DNA of 64,000 bases from Rhodococcus jostii NBRC 16295 (GTDB lineage: Bacteria; Actinomycetota; Actinomycetes; Mycobacteriales; Mycobacteriaceae): assembly GCF_001894825.1 (NCBI RefSeq), contig NZ_BCWY01000003.1, positions 124,001 through 188,000 of the forward strand, written 5' to 3'. The position numbers and the translations under genes were made by a program. Shown piece after piece: positions 45,820 through 53,501 of the stretch; the stretch's first letter is position 1, and each line of letters begins with the position of its first letter. Below the pieces are notes generated by a model. The model did not search any database. It was not told the origin of the DNA and saw only the letters and a program-made list of their open reading frames with translations.

Positions 45820-45833
45820 GATTGTCAACAATC
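45820..45833. promoter_or_regulatory. FCD-GntR-type operator in the divergent promoter
   Basis: GATTGTCAACAATC is a perfect 6-2-6 inverted repeat. It sits within a larger symmetry (GTTGACA at 45794-45800, complement at 45824-45830) and beside repeats of CGTATGA. It lies between the dehydrogenase/amidase operon and the racemase-type genes, whose operon includes an FCD-type GntR gene. Confidence 0.6.
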
Positions 45834-45873
45834 TGATAATCCTCGGGCGTGGCCGGAACGAAGGTGAGGCCTG

Positions 45874-46617
45874 GTGTTGGAACTGAACATTCCCGAATTC
45901 GAGGGCCCAATCGCGCAACGGGGGATCGGCATCATCGCCCCGTTCGACCTGGCGCTCGAACGAGAGTTGTGGCGTTGGGCTCCCCTCGAGGTGAGCCTGC
46001 ATCTGGCGCGCACGCCGTACGAACCCGTGCCCGTCAGTCTGGAGATGGCCGAGCTCGTATCCGAGCGAAGACACCTCATGGCCGCGACGCGCGACGTTCT
46101 GCACGTGGAGCCCGAGGTCGTGGCCTATCTGTGCACGTCCGGGAGTTTCATCAAGGGTCTCGAGTACGAGCGAACGCTGTGCGACGCGATCTGCGAGGCC
46201 GGCGCCCAGCACGCGATCACCACGTCCGGCGCTCTGGTCGAGGCGATCGAACATCTCGAGCTGAGCAGGCTGTCGGTGATCACGCCCTACGACGCCCCGC
46301 TGACCGAACGGTTGCACGCGTTCCTGAACGAGGCGGGCACCGAGGTGGTGCGCTCCGACCACCTCGGCCTCGGCGGCGGCATCTGGAAGGTCAACTACCG
46401 CACGATCGCCGAGCGGATCATCGCGGCCGACGACCCCAAGTCGGAGGCGATCTTCGTCAGCTGTACCAACCTGCCGACCTACGACGTCATCGCCCCACTC
46501 GAACGCGAGCTCGGCAAACCGGTCCTCACCGCCAACCAGCTCACCATCTGGGCCTGTCTCGGCCGGATGAAGCTCCCCATGACGGGCCCGGGCAAATGGC
46601 TCCGCAACGTTTTCTGA
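45874..46617 (+). CDS. Asp/Glu racemase superfamily enzyme (maleate isomerase/EutA-like)
   Basis: A 247-residue enzyme with both expected catalytic Cys: Cys87 (YLCTSGSF) and Cys197 (VSCTNLPTYD). Members racemise or isomerise acids (maleate isomerase, hydantoin/aspartate racemases) or decarboxylate arylmalonates. C-terminal block GKPVLTANQLTIWACL is typical. GTG start. 34 bp before a paralogue; they may act in sequence or as a heteromer. Confidence 0.85.
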   Translation: MLELNIPEFEGPIAQRGIGIIAPFDLALERELWRWAPLEVSLHLARTPYEPVPVSLEMAELVSERRHLMAATRDVLHVEPEVVAYLCTSGSFIKGLEYERTLCDAICEAGAQHAITTSGALVEAIEHLELSRLSVITPYDAPLTERLHAFLNEAGTEVVRSDHLGLGGGIWKVNYRTIAERIIAADDPKSEAIFVSCTNLPTYDVIAPLERELGKPVLTANQLTIWACLGRMKLPMTGPGKWLRNVF

Positions 46618-46651
46618 CATCAGTCCCCACGACACGCACAGAGGAGAAAGC

Positions 46652-47392
46652 ATGACGAGCACGCCGACCCCCACCGTGGGATTCATCTACCCCGATCACG
46701 CCGCCGAAGACGACTACCCCTTCGCCGCGGAGATGCTCGGGGTGGACTTGCCGGTCGTGCACATCTACGGCACCGACCTGCACGCCGTGCCCGAACTGCT
46801 GGACCTCGGAAGCCCCGAGAAACTGGCCGGCGGGGCCGCACTCCTCGCGGACGAGAAGCCGGACGCCGTCGTGTGGGCGTGCACCTCGGGCAGCTTCGTC
46901 TACGGACCCGACGGCGCGAAGCGGCAGGCCGAGACCCTCGCCGCGGCCACCGGTGTGCCCACGTCCAGCACCAGCATTGCGTTCGTCAACGCCCTCCACG
47001 CCCTGGGAATCACCCGCGTGGCCGTGGCCGCGAGCTACCCGGAGGACGTTGCGAAGCTGTTCGTCGAATTCCTCGCCGCCGCCGGCATCGAGGTGCTGTC
47101 GATGTCGAGCGCGGGTATCGACACCGCCGCCGAGGTCGGTCTGCTCAGCCCGGAACGGGTCGTGGAACTCGCGGTGGAGAACGACCACCCGGACGCCGAA
47201 GCCCTCCTCATCCCCGACACTGCGATGAGGACGCTGGGTGCGCTGAGTACTCTCGAGCAGCGCCTCGGCAAGCCGGTACTCACGGCAAACCAGGTCACCA
47301 TCTGGGAAGGCCTGCGTCTTGCGGGCCACACGGCGGTGCAGCCGTCGTTGGGAACATTGTTCGAGAAAGGCCACAGTCATGGCTCTGACTGA
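46652..47392 (+). CDS. Asp/Glu racemase superfamily enzyme with one catalytic Cys (EutA/arylmalonate decarboxylase-like)
   Basis: A 246-residue paralogue of the preceding protein. Cys77 (WACTSGSF) is kept, but the second Cys position reads LLIPDTAMRTL, so two-base racemisation is unlikely. EutA proteins of ectoine utilisation belong to this family, and an EctD gene is two genes downstream. Arylmalonate decarboxylase also uses one Cys, though the other one. ATG after GAGGAGAAA. Confidence 0.83.
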   Translation: MTSTPTPTVGFIYPDHAAEDDYPFAAEMLGVDLPVVHIYGTDLHAVPELLDLGSPEKLAGGAALLADEKPDAVVWACTSGSFVYGPDGAKRQAETLAAATGVPTSSTSIAFVNALHALGITRVAVAASYPEDVAKLFVEFLAAAGIEVLSMSSAGIDTAAEVGLLSPERVVELAVENDHPDAEALLIPDTAMRTLGALSTLEQRLGKPVLTANQVTIWEGLRLAGHTAVQPSLGTLFEKGHSHGSD

Positions 47393-48056
47393 CCTGGAAC
47401 CCGTCAGTCGTCAATCGACTGCCGAATTCATCGCGGACCGCCTGCGGGTCGCCATCATGAAGGGTGCGCTCGAGCCGGGTGCACAGCTGGGCGAGGCGGA
47501 ACTGGCCGCGCACTTCCAGGTCTCGCGCGGGCCGCTGCGCGAAGCCATGCAGAGGCTCGTCTCCGAGGGCATACTTCACAGCATCCGTCACCGCGGGATC
47601 TTCGTGACGGAGCTGACCCTCGACGACGTCGTCGACGTGTACCGCAGCCGATCGGTCATCGAGCGCGGGGCCCTCGAGATGATCCTCGACGACGGACGTC
47701 GGGAAGCCACCTACATCGCGCTCGAGCCCACCGTGCTCGTCATGCAGGCCGCGGCCGAGCGCGGCGACGCCGCCGCCGTCTCGGACGCCGACCAGCAGTT
47801 CCACCAGATCCTGGTGGAGAGCGCGGAGAGCCCTCGGCTCATCCGCGCAGCGCGGACGCTCCTGATCGAGACCCGGATGTGCCTGGGTGCGTTGCAGACC
47901 ACCTACGACGACATCCGCGAGCAGGCGCAGGAACACAAAACGCTGCGTGAGGCGATCCGCACGGGTACTGCTGGAGAGGTGCAGAAATTGCTCGCCGAGC
48001 ATCTGGACGACGCCGTCCAGCGGCTGCGCGCCGATCAGAAGACTCTGTCGTCGTAG
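47379..48056 (+). CDS. GntR-family regulator with FCD domain
   Basis: A 225-residue regulator. The winged helix is FIADRLRVAIMKGALEPGAQLGEAELAAHFQVSRGPLREAMQRLVSEGILHSIRHRGIFV; the FCD domain follows with VYRSRSVIERGALEM, DADQQFHQILVES and QEHKTLREAI, giving the Asp/His metal-type site. It overlaps the preceding gene by 14 bp. The operator candidate at 45820-45833 is of the kind bound by this subfamily. Confidence 0.9.
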   Translation: MALTDLEPVSRQSTAEFIADRLRVAIMKGALEPGAQLGEAELAAHFQVSRGPLREAMQRLVSEGILHSIRHRGIFVTELTLDDVVDVYRSRSVIERGALEMILDDGRREATYIALEPTVLVMQAAAERGDAAAVSDADQQFHQILVESAESPRLIRAARTLLIETRMCLGALQTTYDDIREQAQEHKTLREAIRTGTAGEVQKLLAEHLDDAVQRLRADQKTLSS

Positions 48057-48092
48057 CGACAGTGAAGTAGAGGTAAGTGCCGAGGAGGGACA

Positions 48093-49007
48093 ATGACTCA
48101 GGTAGCTGAGGTTCAGGGACACACCAACCGCCACGATCGCTACCCGACTCGGATCGACGCCGAGCCGTCGATGCTCCACCGGAACGAACCTGCAGTGTGG
48201 GGTAGGCCCGCGGACGGGCCCTTCGATTCGACGGCCCTCGCCGGACACGAATCCCGCGGCTACACGATCATCGAGGACGTACTGGACGCGGGCGAGGTGA
48301 TGTCCTGCCGGGAGGAACTCGACCGGCTGTCCCGGGATCCGGGGATGCGCGAGAGCGGGCGCGTCATCACCGAACGCGGCACCGACGAGGTTCGATCCGT
48401 CTTCGACGTGCACCGGCGTAGCGCCGCGGTCGCCGAGCTGATCCGCGACGGCCGGATTCTCGACCGCGCGCGCCAACTGCTCGGCTCCGACGTCTACATC
48501 CACCAGAGCCGGATCAACTCGATGCCCGGTTTCAAGGGCACCGGCTTCTACTGGCACTCGGACTTCGAGACGTGGCACGCCGAGGACGGTCTGCCTGTCC
48601 CGCGCACCGTCAGCTGCTCGATCACGCTCACCGAGAACTACCCGTTCAACGGCTCGCTGATGGTGATGCCCGGTTCGCACAAGCGATTCGTCCAGTGCGT
48701 GGGTGCCACCCCCGACGACAACTACACGTCGTCTCTCGTCGCGCAGGAGGTCGGGGTTCCGCGTCGGGAGGACGTGACCCGGATGGCCGCGGAGTTCGGG
48801 ATCGACCAGTTCACCGGCGCGGCGGGCACCGCGCTGTGGTTCGACTCCAACGTGATGCACGGGTCGGGCAACAACATCACGCCCTACCCGCGGTCGAATC
48901 TCTTCCTCGTGTTCAACAGTGTCGAGAACACTCTCGTCGAGCCGTTCGCGGCGGCACGTCCGCGGCCGGAGTACATCGCGTCGCGCGACTTCACACCCCT
49001 GTCCTGA
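48093..49007 (+). CDS. ectD: Ectoine hydroxylase (Fe(II)/2-oxoglutarate dioxygenase)
   Basis: A 304-residue enzyme converting ectoine to 5-hydroxyectoine. The EctD signature is GFYWHSDFETWHAEDGLP with iron ligands His155 and Asp157; the third ligand is His256 in NVMHGSG. VYIHQSRINSMPGFKGTGF and NGSLMVMPGSHKRFVQCVG are specific family blocks. Start after GAGGAGG. No ectA, ectB or ectC is present in the window, so it would act on imported ectoine, on ectoine made elsewhere in the genome, or on a related compound. Followed by a strong hairpin. Confidence 0.88.
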   Translation: MTQVAEVQGHTNRHDRYPTRIDAEPSMLHRNEPAVWGRPADGPFDSTALAGHESRGYTIIEDVLDAGEVMSCREELDRLSRDPGMRESGRVITERGTDEVRSVFDVHRRSAAVAELIRDGRILDRARQLLGSDVYIHQSRINSMPGFKGTGFYWHSDFETWHAEDGLPVPRTVSCSITLTENYPFNGSLMVMPGSHKRFVQCVGATPDDNYTSSLVAQEVGVPRREDVTRMAAEFGIDQFTGAAGTALWFDSNVMHGSGNNITPYPRSNLFLVFNSVENTLVEPFAAARPRPEYIASRDFTPLS

Positions 49008-49008
49008 C

Positions 49009-49048
49009 GTGAGTGGCAAGGCGTGCTCCGGCACGCCTTGTCACTCAC
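49009..49048. terminator. Bidirectional terminator between ectD and marR
   Basis: An 18-bp stem with one mismatch (GTGAGTGGCAAGGCGTGC at 49009-49026, complement at 49031-49048) and loop TCCG fills the gap between the converging genes. Confidence 0.85.
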
Positions 49049-49492
49049 CTATGCGGGGAGCTCGTGCAGGGTGCGGGCGAGGTGGGCGAGCTCGGGCACC
49101 TCGGCGGCCCGGTCGAGTGCGGCTTCCAGGGTGGCGTCGTGGGTGGGGCGGGCCTCGTCCAGCGCCGCCCGACCCGCGGGTGTGAGCTCGGTGTAGATGC
49201 CGCGACGGTCGTCGTCGCAGAGAATGCGCGTGAGCAGTCCGCGGTTCTCGAGACGGTTCACCAGCCTGGTGGTGGCGCTGCTGCTCAGCGCCGCCGCGCG
49301 GGCGAGCTGGGCCATGCGCATGTGCCAGCCGTCCTGGCGGCTCAGCGCGTCGAGCACCGTGTACTCGACCACCGACAGGTCGTGGCCGCGCTGCAGAGCG
49401 CGTTCGAGTTCTGCCTCGAGCAGTCCGTGCAGGGCTGCGAGTGTGCGCCATCCCTGCGACCGGATCTCGACGGCGTCATCAGCGACTGCCAC
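49049..49492 (-). CDS. MarR-family transcriptional regulator
   Basis: A 147-residue winged-helix regulator: LSVVEYTVLDALSRQDGWHMRMAQLARAAALSSSATTRLVNRLENRGLLTRILCDDDRRGIYTELT split between helix and wing with the conserved DDRR. GTG start after AGGAGG. Divergent from an MFS gene across a 154-bp region with repeats, so it probably represses that exporter until a ligand binds. Confidence 0.92.
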   Translation of the reverse strand: MAVADDAVEIRSQGWRTLAALHGLLEAELERALQRGHDLSVVEYTVLDALSRQDGWHMRMAQLARAAALSSSATTRLVNRLENRGLLTRILCDDDRRGIYTELTPAGRAALDEARPTHDATLEAALDRAAEVPELAHLARTLHELPA

Positions 49493-49535
49493 GGGCCACC
49501 TCCTGTGAATACGACTGCCTGGTCAGAATACCAGC

Positions 49536-49584
49536 TTGCGCACATAGCAGGCGTGTGCAACTATTTATGACGCGTCTGCAACTA
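49536..49584. promoter_or_regulatory. Putative MarR operators between marR and the MFS gene
   Basis: TTGCGCAC (49536-49543) and GTGTGCAA (49553-49560) form a near-perfect inverted repeat. TGCAACTA is repeated at 49556-49563 and 49577-49584, exactly 21 bp apart (two helical turns). Confidence 0.5.
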
Positions 49585-49646
49585 CTGCAAGCGCGGTATT
49601 CGAGCTAGCGCTCTTATCTCCAGTCTGTCTGAAAGGAGTGGCTGCG

Positions 49647-50846
49647 ATGCCACTGGGTCTGCTCGCCCTCGCAATGGGCGGCTTCGGGATCGGTCTCACC
49701 GAATTCGTCATCATGGGACTGCTGCCGGAAGTGTCGGCCGACTTCCAGGTGAGCGAGTCGGTGGCCGGCTACCTCATCTCCGGCTACGCGCTCTCCGTTG
49801 CCGTCGGCGCGATCGTCATCACCGCGGCGGTCACCCGCTTCGACCGCAAACGCGTCCTCGAGTCGCTGATGGTGTTGTTCATCGGCGGCAACCTGTTGTC
49901 GGCGCTGGCCCCGACCTACGAGGTCATGATGGGCGGACGCGTCCTCGCGGCCCTGTGCCACGGCGCGTTCTTCGGTATCGGTTCGGTGCTCGCCGCCGAC
50001 CTCGTGCCCGCGAGCAAGCGGGCCGGCGCGATCGCGACGATGTTCGCGGGGCTCACCATCGCCAACGTGCTCGGCGTCCCGTTCGGCACGTTCCTCGGTC
50101 AGCAGTTCGGATGGCGCTCCACGTTCTGGGCCATCACCGTCATCGGTGTCGTGGCGTTGATCGGTATCGCGACGCTCGTGCCGTCGGTGTCCCGCCCGGA
50201 GGATGCACCGGAATCCGGCGGTCTGCGTGGCGAACTGCGGGCCTTCCGGTCTCCGCAGGTGTGGTTCTCGATCGCCGTCACGATCCTCGGATTCGGCGGC
50301 ATGTTCGGCGCTTTCACCTACATCGCCTTCACTCTCACCGAGGTCGGCGGATTCGCGTCGAGCAGCGTCCCGTGGCTCCTCGTACTCTTCGGCGCCGGCC
50401 TGTTCGTCGGCAACTTCCTCGGTGGACGCGCCGCCGACAAGGCGCTCACCCGCACCCTCACCGCGATCCTCGCCGTGCTCACCGTCGTACTCGTGGTGTT
50501 CGCACTCACAGCGGGCAGCAAGCCGATGACGATCGTCGCCCTGTTCCTCATGGGCGCGTTCGGTTTCGCGACCGTCCCCGGACTGCAGATGCGCATCATG
50601 AACTACGCGGCGCAGGCTCCGACCATGGCGTCCGGTGCGAATATCGCCGCGTTCAACGTGGGCAACGCGCTCGGAGCGTGGCTCGGTGGCATCACCATCG
50701 CCGCCGGACTCGGCTTCACGTCCCCGATCTGGATGGGTGCGGCACTGACCGTGGCCGCGCTCGCCGTTCTCGTCGTCGCCACCGCGCTCGATCGGCGGTC
50801 GGAAGATCGGTCGGTGGAGGAGGATCCGGCCGTGGTGTCGGTCTAG
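49647..50846 (+). CDS. MFS transporter (DHA1/AraJ-CmlA type)
   Basis: A 399-residue protein with 12 membrane segments, opening GLLALAMGGFGIGLTEFVIMGLLPEVSADFQVSESVAGYLISGYALSVAVGA (in two halves), the hallmark of the AraJ/YdhP group. Motif A is replaced by TRFDRKRVLE. Start at the ATG 8 nt after GAAAGGAG. Likely an efflux pump controlled by the divergent MarR protein. Confidence 0.9.
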   Translation: MPLGLLALAMGGFGIGLTEFVIMGLLPEVSADFQVSESVAGYLISGYALSVAVGAIVITAAVTRFDRKRVLESLMVLFIGGNLLSALAPTYEVMMGGRVLAALCHGAFFGIGSVLAADLVPASKRAGAIATMFAGLTIANVLGVPFGTFLGQQFGWRSTFWAITVIGVVALIGIATLVPSVSRPEDAPESGGLRGELRAFRSPQVWFSIAVTILGFGGMFGAFTYIAFTLTEVGGFASSSVPWLLVLFGAGLFVGNFLGGRAADKALTRTLTAILAVLTVVLVVFALTAGSKPMTIVALFLMGAFGFATVPGLQMRIMNYAAQAPTMASGANIAAFNVGNALGAWLGGITIAAGLGFTSPIWMGAALTVAALAVLVVATALDRRSEDRSVEEDPAVVSV

Positions 50847-50965
50847 CGGCAGGACATTTCACTGGGTCCGCGAATCCGGGACTGCGCACCACCGAATGTG
50901 ATGCCTGCCACTATCGGCCAGGTTTTCCCACGTCGCTGTGTCGCAGGACACGAGTACGCACACTC

Positions 50966-50984
50966 TTAGGCCAGGCATGCCTTA
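50966..50984. promoter_or_regulatory. DtxR/IdeR-like iron box before the DoxX gene
   Basis: TTAGGCCAGGCATGCCTTA matches 13 of 19 positions of the IdeR consensus and contains the perfect palindrome AGGCATGCCT. It ends 11 bp before the GTG and overlaps a possible -10 element (TTATCT), so bound regulator would block transcription. Confidence 0.45.
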
Positions 50985-50995
50985 TCTTTCTGCGG

Positions 50996-51475
50996 GTGAC
51001 AACTCAGAGCTTCTCCCGCCTTCGCGGCCCCAGTGTCGACTATGCCGTCGCGGCTTTCCGCGTGGTTATCGGCTTCCTCTTCTTCTGCCACGGAACGTCG
51101 ACGTTGTTCGCGTGGCCGACCGCACCTCACGGCGGGCATACCGCAGCCGTGGGCGCCTGGCCGAGCTGGTGGGGCGCGGTCATCCAACTCGTCTGCGGCG
51201 CAGCACTGTTCCTGGGCCTGGGCACGCGTGTCGCGGCCTTTGTTGCATCCGGTTCGATGGCATACGCCTACTTCTGGAGCCATCAGCCGGACGGCGCCCT
51301 TCCCATTCAGAACAACGGCGAACTCTCCGCCATCTTCTGCTGGGCGCTGTTCCTGATGATCTTCCTCGGCGGCGGGGCGCTCTCGCTCGATCGCCTCATC
51401 GTTCGCAGTCGGCGCACGGAACAGCCGAGCGACGACCACGAGGCCGCCGGCGATCTGTCCGAAGCGAAAGCATGA
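50996..51475 (+). CDS. DoxX-family membrane protein
   Basis: A 159-residue protein with four membrane helices. It has DYAVAAFRVVIGFLFFCHGTSTLF, WWGAVIQLVCGAALFLGLGTRVAAFVASGSMAYAYFWSHQPDGALPIQNNGE and an LFLMIFLGGGALSLDRLI end, the DoxX/DoxD pattern. Homologues take part in thiosulfate:quinone oxidation or membrane redox defence. GTG start; almost no leader. Iron-box-like palindrome directly upstream. Confidence 0.83.
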   Translation: MTTQSFSRLRGPSVDYAVAAFRVVIGFLFFCHGTSTLFAWPTAPHGGHTAAVGAWPSWWGAVIQLVCGAALFLGLGTRVAAFVASGSMAYAYFWSHQPDGALPIQNNGELSAIFCWALFLMIFLGGGALSLDRLIVRSRRTEQPSDDHEAAGDLSEAKA

Positions 51476-51889
51476 CCACCACCTCGTAAATCCGGGGGCG
51501 CACTCGAATGGCCCCACGAACCGCGTGTGACGACCCCGGGCGACGTCGGTGACGCAACCGCTCCGGGCCCATCAGCGTCTACACAGATCTCATACTGCCT
51601 GGACGGCAGAGATGCATGTGTGTCACGGCCACGGCCACCCGCATCACCGTGCGGCGGTGCGGGTCGGACCGTGTCCCATACCGACGCTTGCGATGCAGGA
51701 ACATGTCTGTTCGAATTCGTGCCCGGCTGGTGAGACGAGAGCGTGTGACGAGCTGCGTCGTACTCCCCGGGCGTAACCCGATGGACGTATTCGACCGACT
51801 CAGTCGGGGGCGCCAAAGCTCTTGTGGCCGGGTCGAATCGATCCGAGATCGATGCGATCGCGGCGTCGCGGCGTCGCGGTGTCAGGTAG
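51476..51889. other. 414-bp region between converging genes, no gene recognised
   Basis: Short open frames are present on the plus strand, without domains. At its right end is a 16-bp perfect palindrome, GTAGTCAGCTGACTAC (51886-51901), that includes the stop codon of the next gene and may form a hairpin or protein site. Confidence 0.5.
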
Positions 51890-52414
51890 TCAGCTGACTA
51901 CGTCGTCCTCGGCGACGACATCCGTCGGCAGGTCGATGCGTCGTGGAGCGCCGGCTTCGTCGCAGATCACGGTGACGAACACGGGAAACACTATCCGCCA
52001 GGACCCGGCGACGGGCGACAGCGCGCTCGCGGCGAAGTCGGCCCACTGATCCGGCAGCAGGGTCACCGGTCCGTTCAAGTGCCATTGCGGCGTCGGAATG
52101 CGGCGGTTCTGTTCCTCCTCCGGGTCGATCACGAACCGAACGTTCGTCGCCGGTCCGGTTCCGACATTGCGGAGCCGGAACCGGTCGACCGGTCCGCGGA
52201 TGCGCTGAACGTGGAAGTCGACGTTCTGCGGGACGGCCGCCCGGGCGGCCTCGACGAGCTGCGTCAGCGCCGCGACTTGCTCCAGTGCCGCATCGCGCTC
52301 GGCTTCCACCTGGAGCCTCGCCTGATCGGCACGGTTCGCCCGCCGCCACGCAGCGGCAGCGACTGCGCCGGACAGCACCGCAGTCCCGGCACTCACCCAC
52401 GATGCGGCTCTCAT
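51890..52414 (-). CDS. Hypothetical protein with N-terminal helix and coiled coil
   Basis: A 174-residue protein not assigned to a family. Residues 1-22 (AASWVSAGTAVLSGAVAAAAW) form a membrane anchor, residues 27-62 are a heptad-like Arg/Ala/Glu/Leu coiled coil, and the rest (FHVQRIRGPVDRFRLRNVGTGPATNVRFVID) looks like a beta-sandwich. It is 58 bp downstream of glnH on the same strand, in the place where pknG would be expected. Confidence 0.65.
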   Translation of the reverse strand: MRAASWVSAGTAVLSGAVAAAAWRRANRADQARLQVEAERDAALEQVAALTQLVEAARAAVPQNVDFHVQRIRGPVDRFRLRNVGTGPATNVRFVIDPEEEQNRRIPTPQWHLNGPVTLLPDQWADFAASALSPVAGSWRIVFPVFVTVICDEAGAPRRIDLPTDVVAEDDVVS

Positions 52415-52472
52415 GCGCGGAAACTTACCCGACCACCGCCGGGGCGCTCGGTGCGGACGTCCGGGCCGCCGC

Positions 52473-53501
52473 TCAGTCCCGATAGACGGCCGGGGGTGGG
52501 CCCGCGATCGGACCGAGTGGAGCGGCGAGCCATCGGTCGTAGAGCCGCATCCACGTGCCGTCGGCGCGCATGCGGTCGAGGGTGCCGTTGACGAACCGCA
52601 CCAGGTCTTCCCTGGCCTTGTTGACGCCGACTCCCCAGTGCTCCTCCTCCAGTTGGGGTCCCACGATCTGAAAATTCAGGTCCTGGGTGGCGAGCCCGGC
52701 GAGGAGCGAGTCGGAGGTGCTGACGGCGTCGGCCTGCCTTTTCTGCATGGTGACGAGGCAGTCGTCCCAATCGGGGACCGCGATGATCGTGGCGTCCGGC
52801 GCGACCCGTTGGACGGTGGCGAGCGACGTGGTGTCGAGGAAGGTGCAGACCCGCTTTCCGGCGAGGTCCGCCGGTCCGGTGATGTCGGATCCGTGCGGGA
52901 CGAGAATGCGTTGAAAGGCGCGGAAGTACTCGGTGGAGAATCCGACACGCTGTGCGCGTTCGCACGTCATCGAGGTGGCATGGACGACGACGTCGACGCC
53001 GTTGTTCTCGAGTGCCGAGAACCGGCCGGCGGAGGTGAGCAGCCGGAACTCGACTTTTGTCGGGTCGCCGAAGATGTCCCGGGCGATCTCCTTCGCCACG
53101 TCGATGTCGAACCCGTGCAGGGTGCCCGTGCTCGGGTCCCGGAAGCTGAACAGGTTGGTGTTCTGGTCGACGCCGACGATCAACCGGCCGCGCGAGGCGA
53201 TCTCGGCGAGTGACCCACCGGGCGGCATCCGACCGGGCGGGGGTTGCGGGCCGGGTCGCAGGCTCGCGAGTGCCCCGCACGACTCGGGGAGCGGTGGCTC
53301 AGGCGGTGGATTGTTCGTCGGCGGGATGATCTGGGCGCCGTTTGTCATCGGTCGTGTGGTGTACGTGCCCGCGACGGTCGGGGTGAGAGGGTCGGGCGCG
53401 GCGCAGCCGGCGAGGACGGCGAGGACGGCGACGGCGAGTATTCCGACGAGGTGCCGGGCACGCGGTCTCAGCCCCGGTCCGAAAAGCCTCATCTGTGTCA
53501 T
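52473..53501 (-). CDS. glnH: GlnH-type amino-acid-binding lipoprotein
   Basis: A 342-residue extracytoplasmic binding protein of the glutamate/aspartate class. Lipobox LAVLAGC (Cys33), a Pro-rich linker, then LAEIASRGRLIVGVDQNTNLFSFRDPSTGTLHGFDIDVAKEIARDIFG in the first lobe. In mycobacteria GlnH binds Asp/Glu and, with GlnX, signals to PknG. Its ATG overlaps the glnX stop by one base (TGATG). No ABC permease or ATPase is nearby, which supports a sensor role. Confidence 0.88.
   Translation of the reverse strand: MTQMRLFGPGLRPRARHLVGILAVAVLAVLAGCAAPDPLTPTVAGTYTTRPMTNGAQIIPPTNNPPPEPPLPESCGALASLRPGPQPPPGRMPPGGSLAEIASRGRLIVGVDQNTNLFSFRDPSTGTLHGFDIDVAKEIARDIFGDPTKVEFRLLTSAGRFSALENNGVDVVVHATSMTCERAQRVGFSTEYFRAFQRILVPHGSDITGPADLAGKRVCTFLDTTSLATVQRVAPDATIIAVPDWDDCLVTMQKRQADAVSTSDSLLAGLATQDLNFQIVGPQLEEEHWGVGVNKAREDLVRFVNGTLDRMRADGTWMRLYDRWLAAPLGPIAGPPPAVYRD

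Noticed and set aside
51886-51901. 16-bp perfect palindrome as a terminator
   Set aside because: It has no loop beyond four bases of its own stem and contains a stop codon; the role is unclear, so it is only noted within the intergenic entry.
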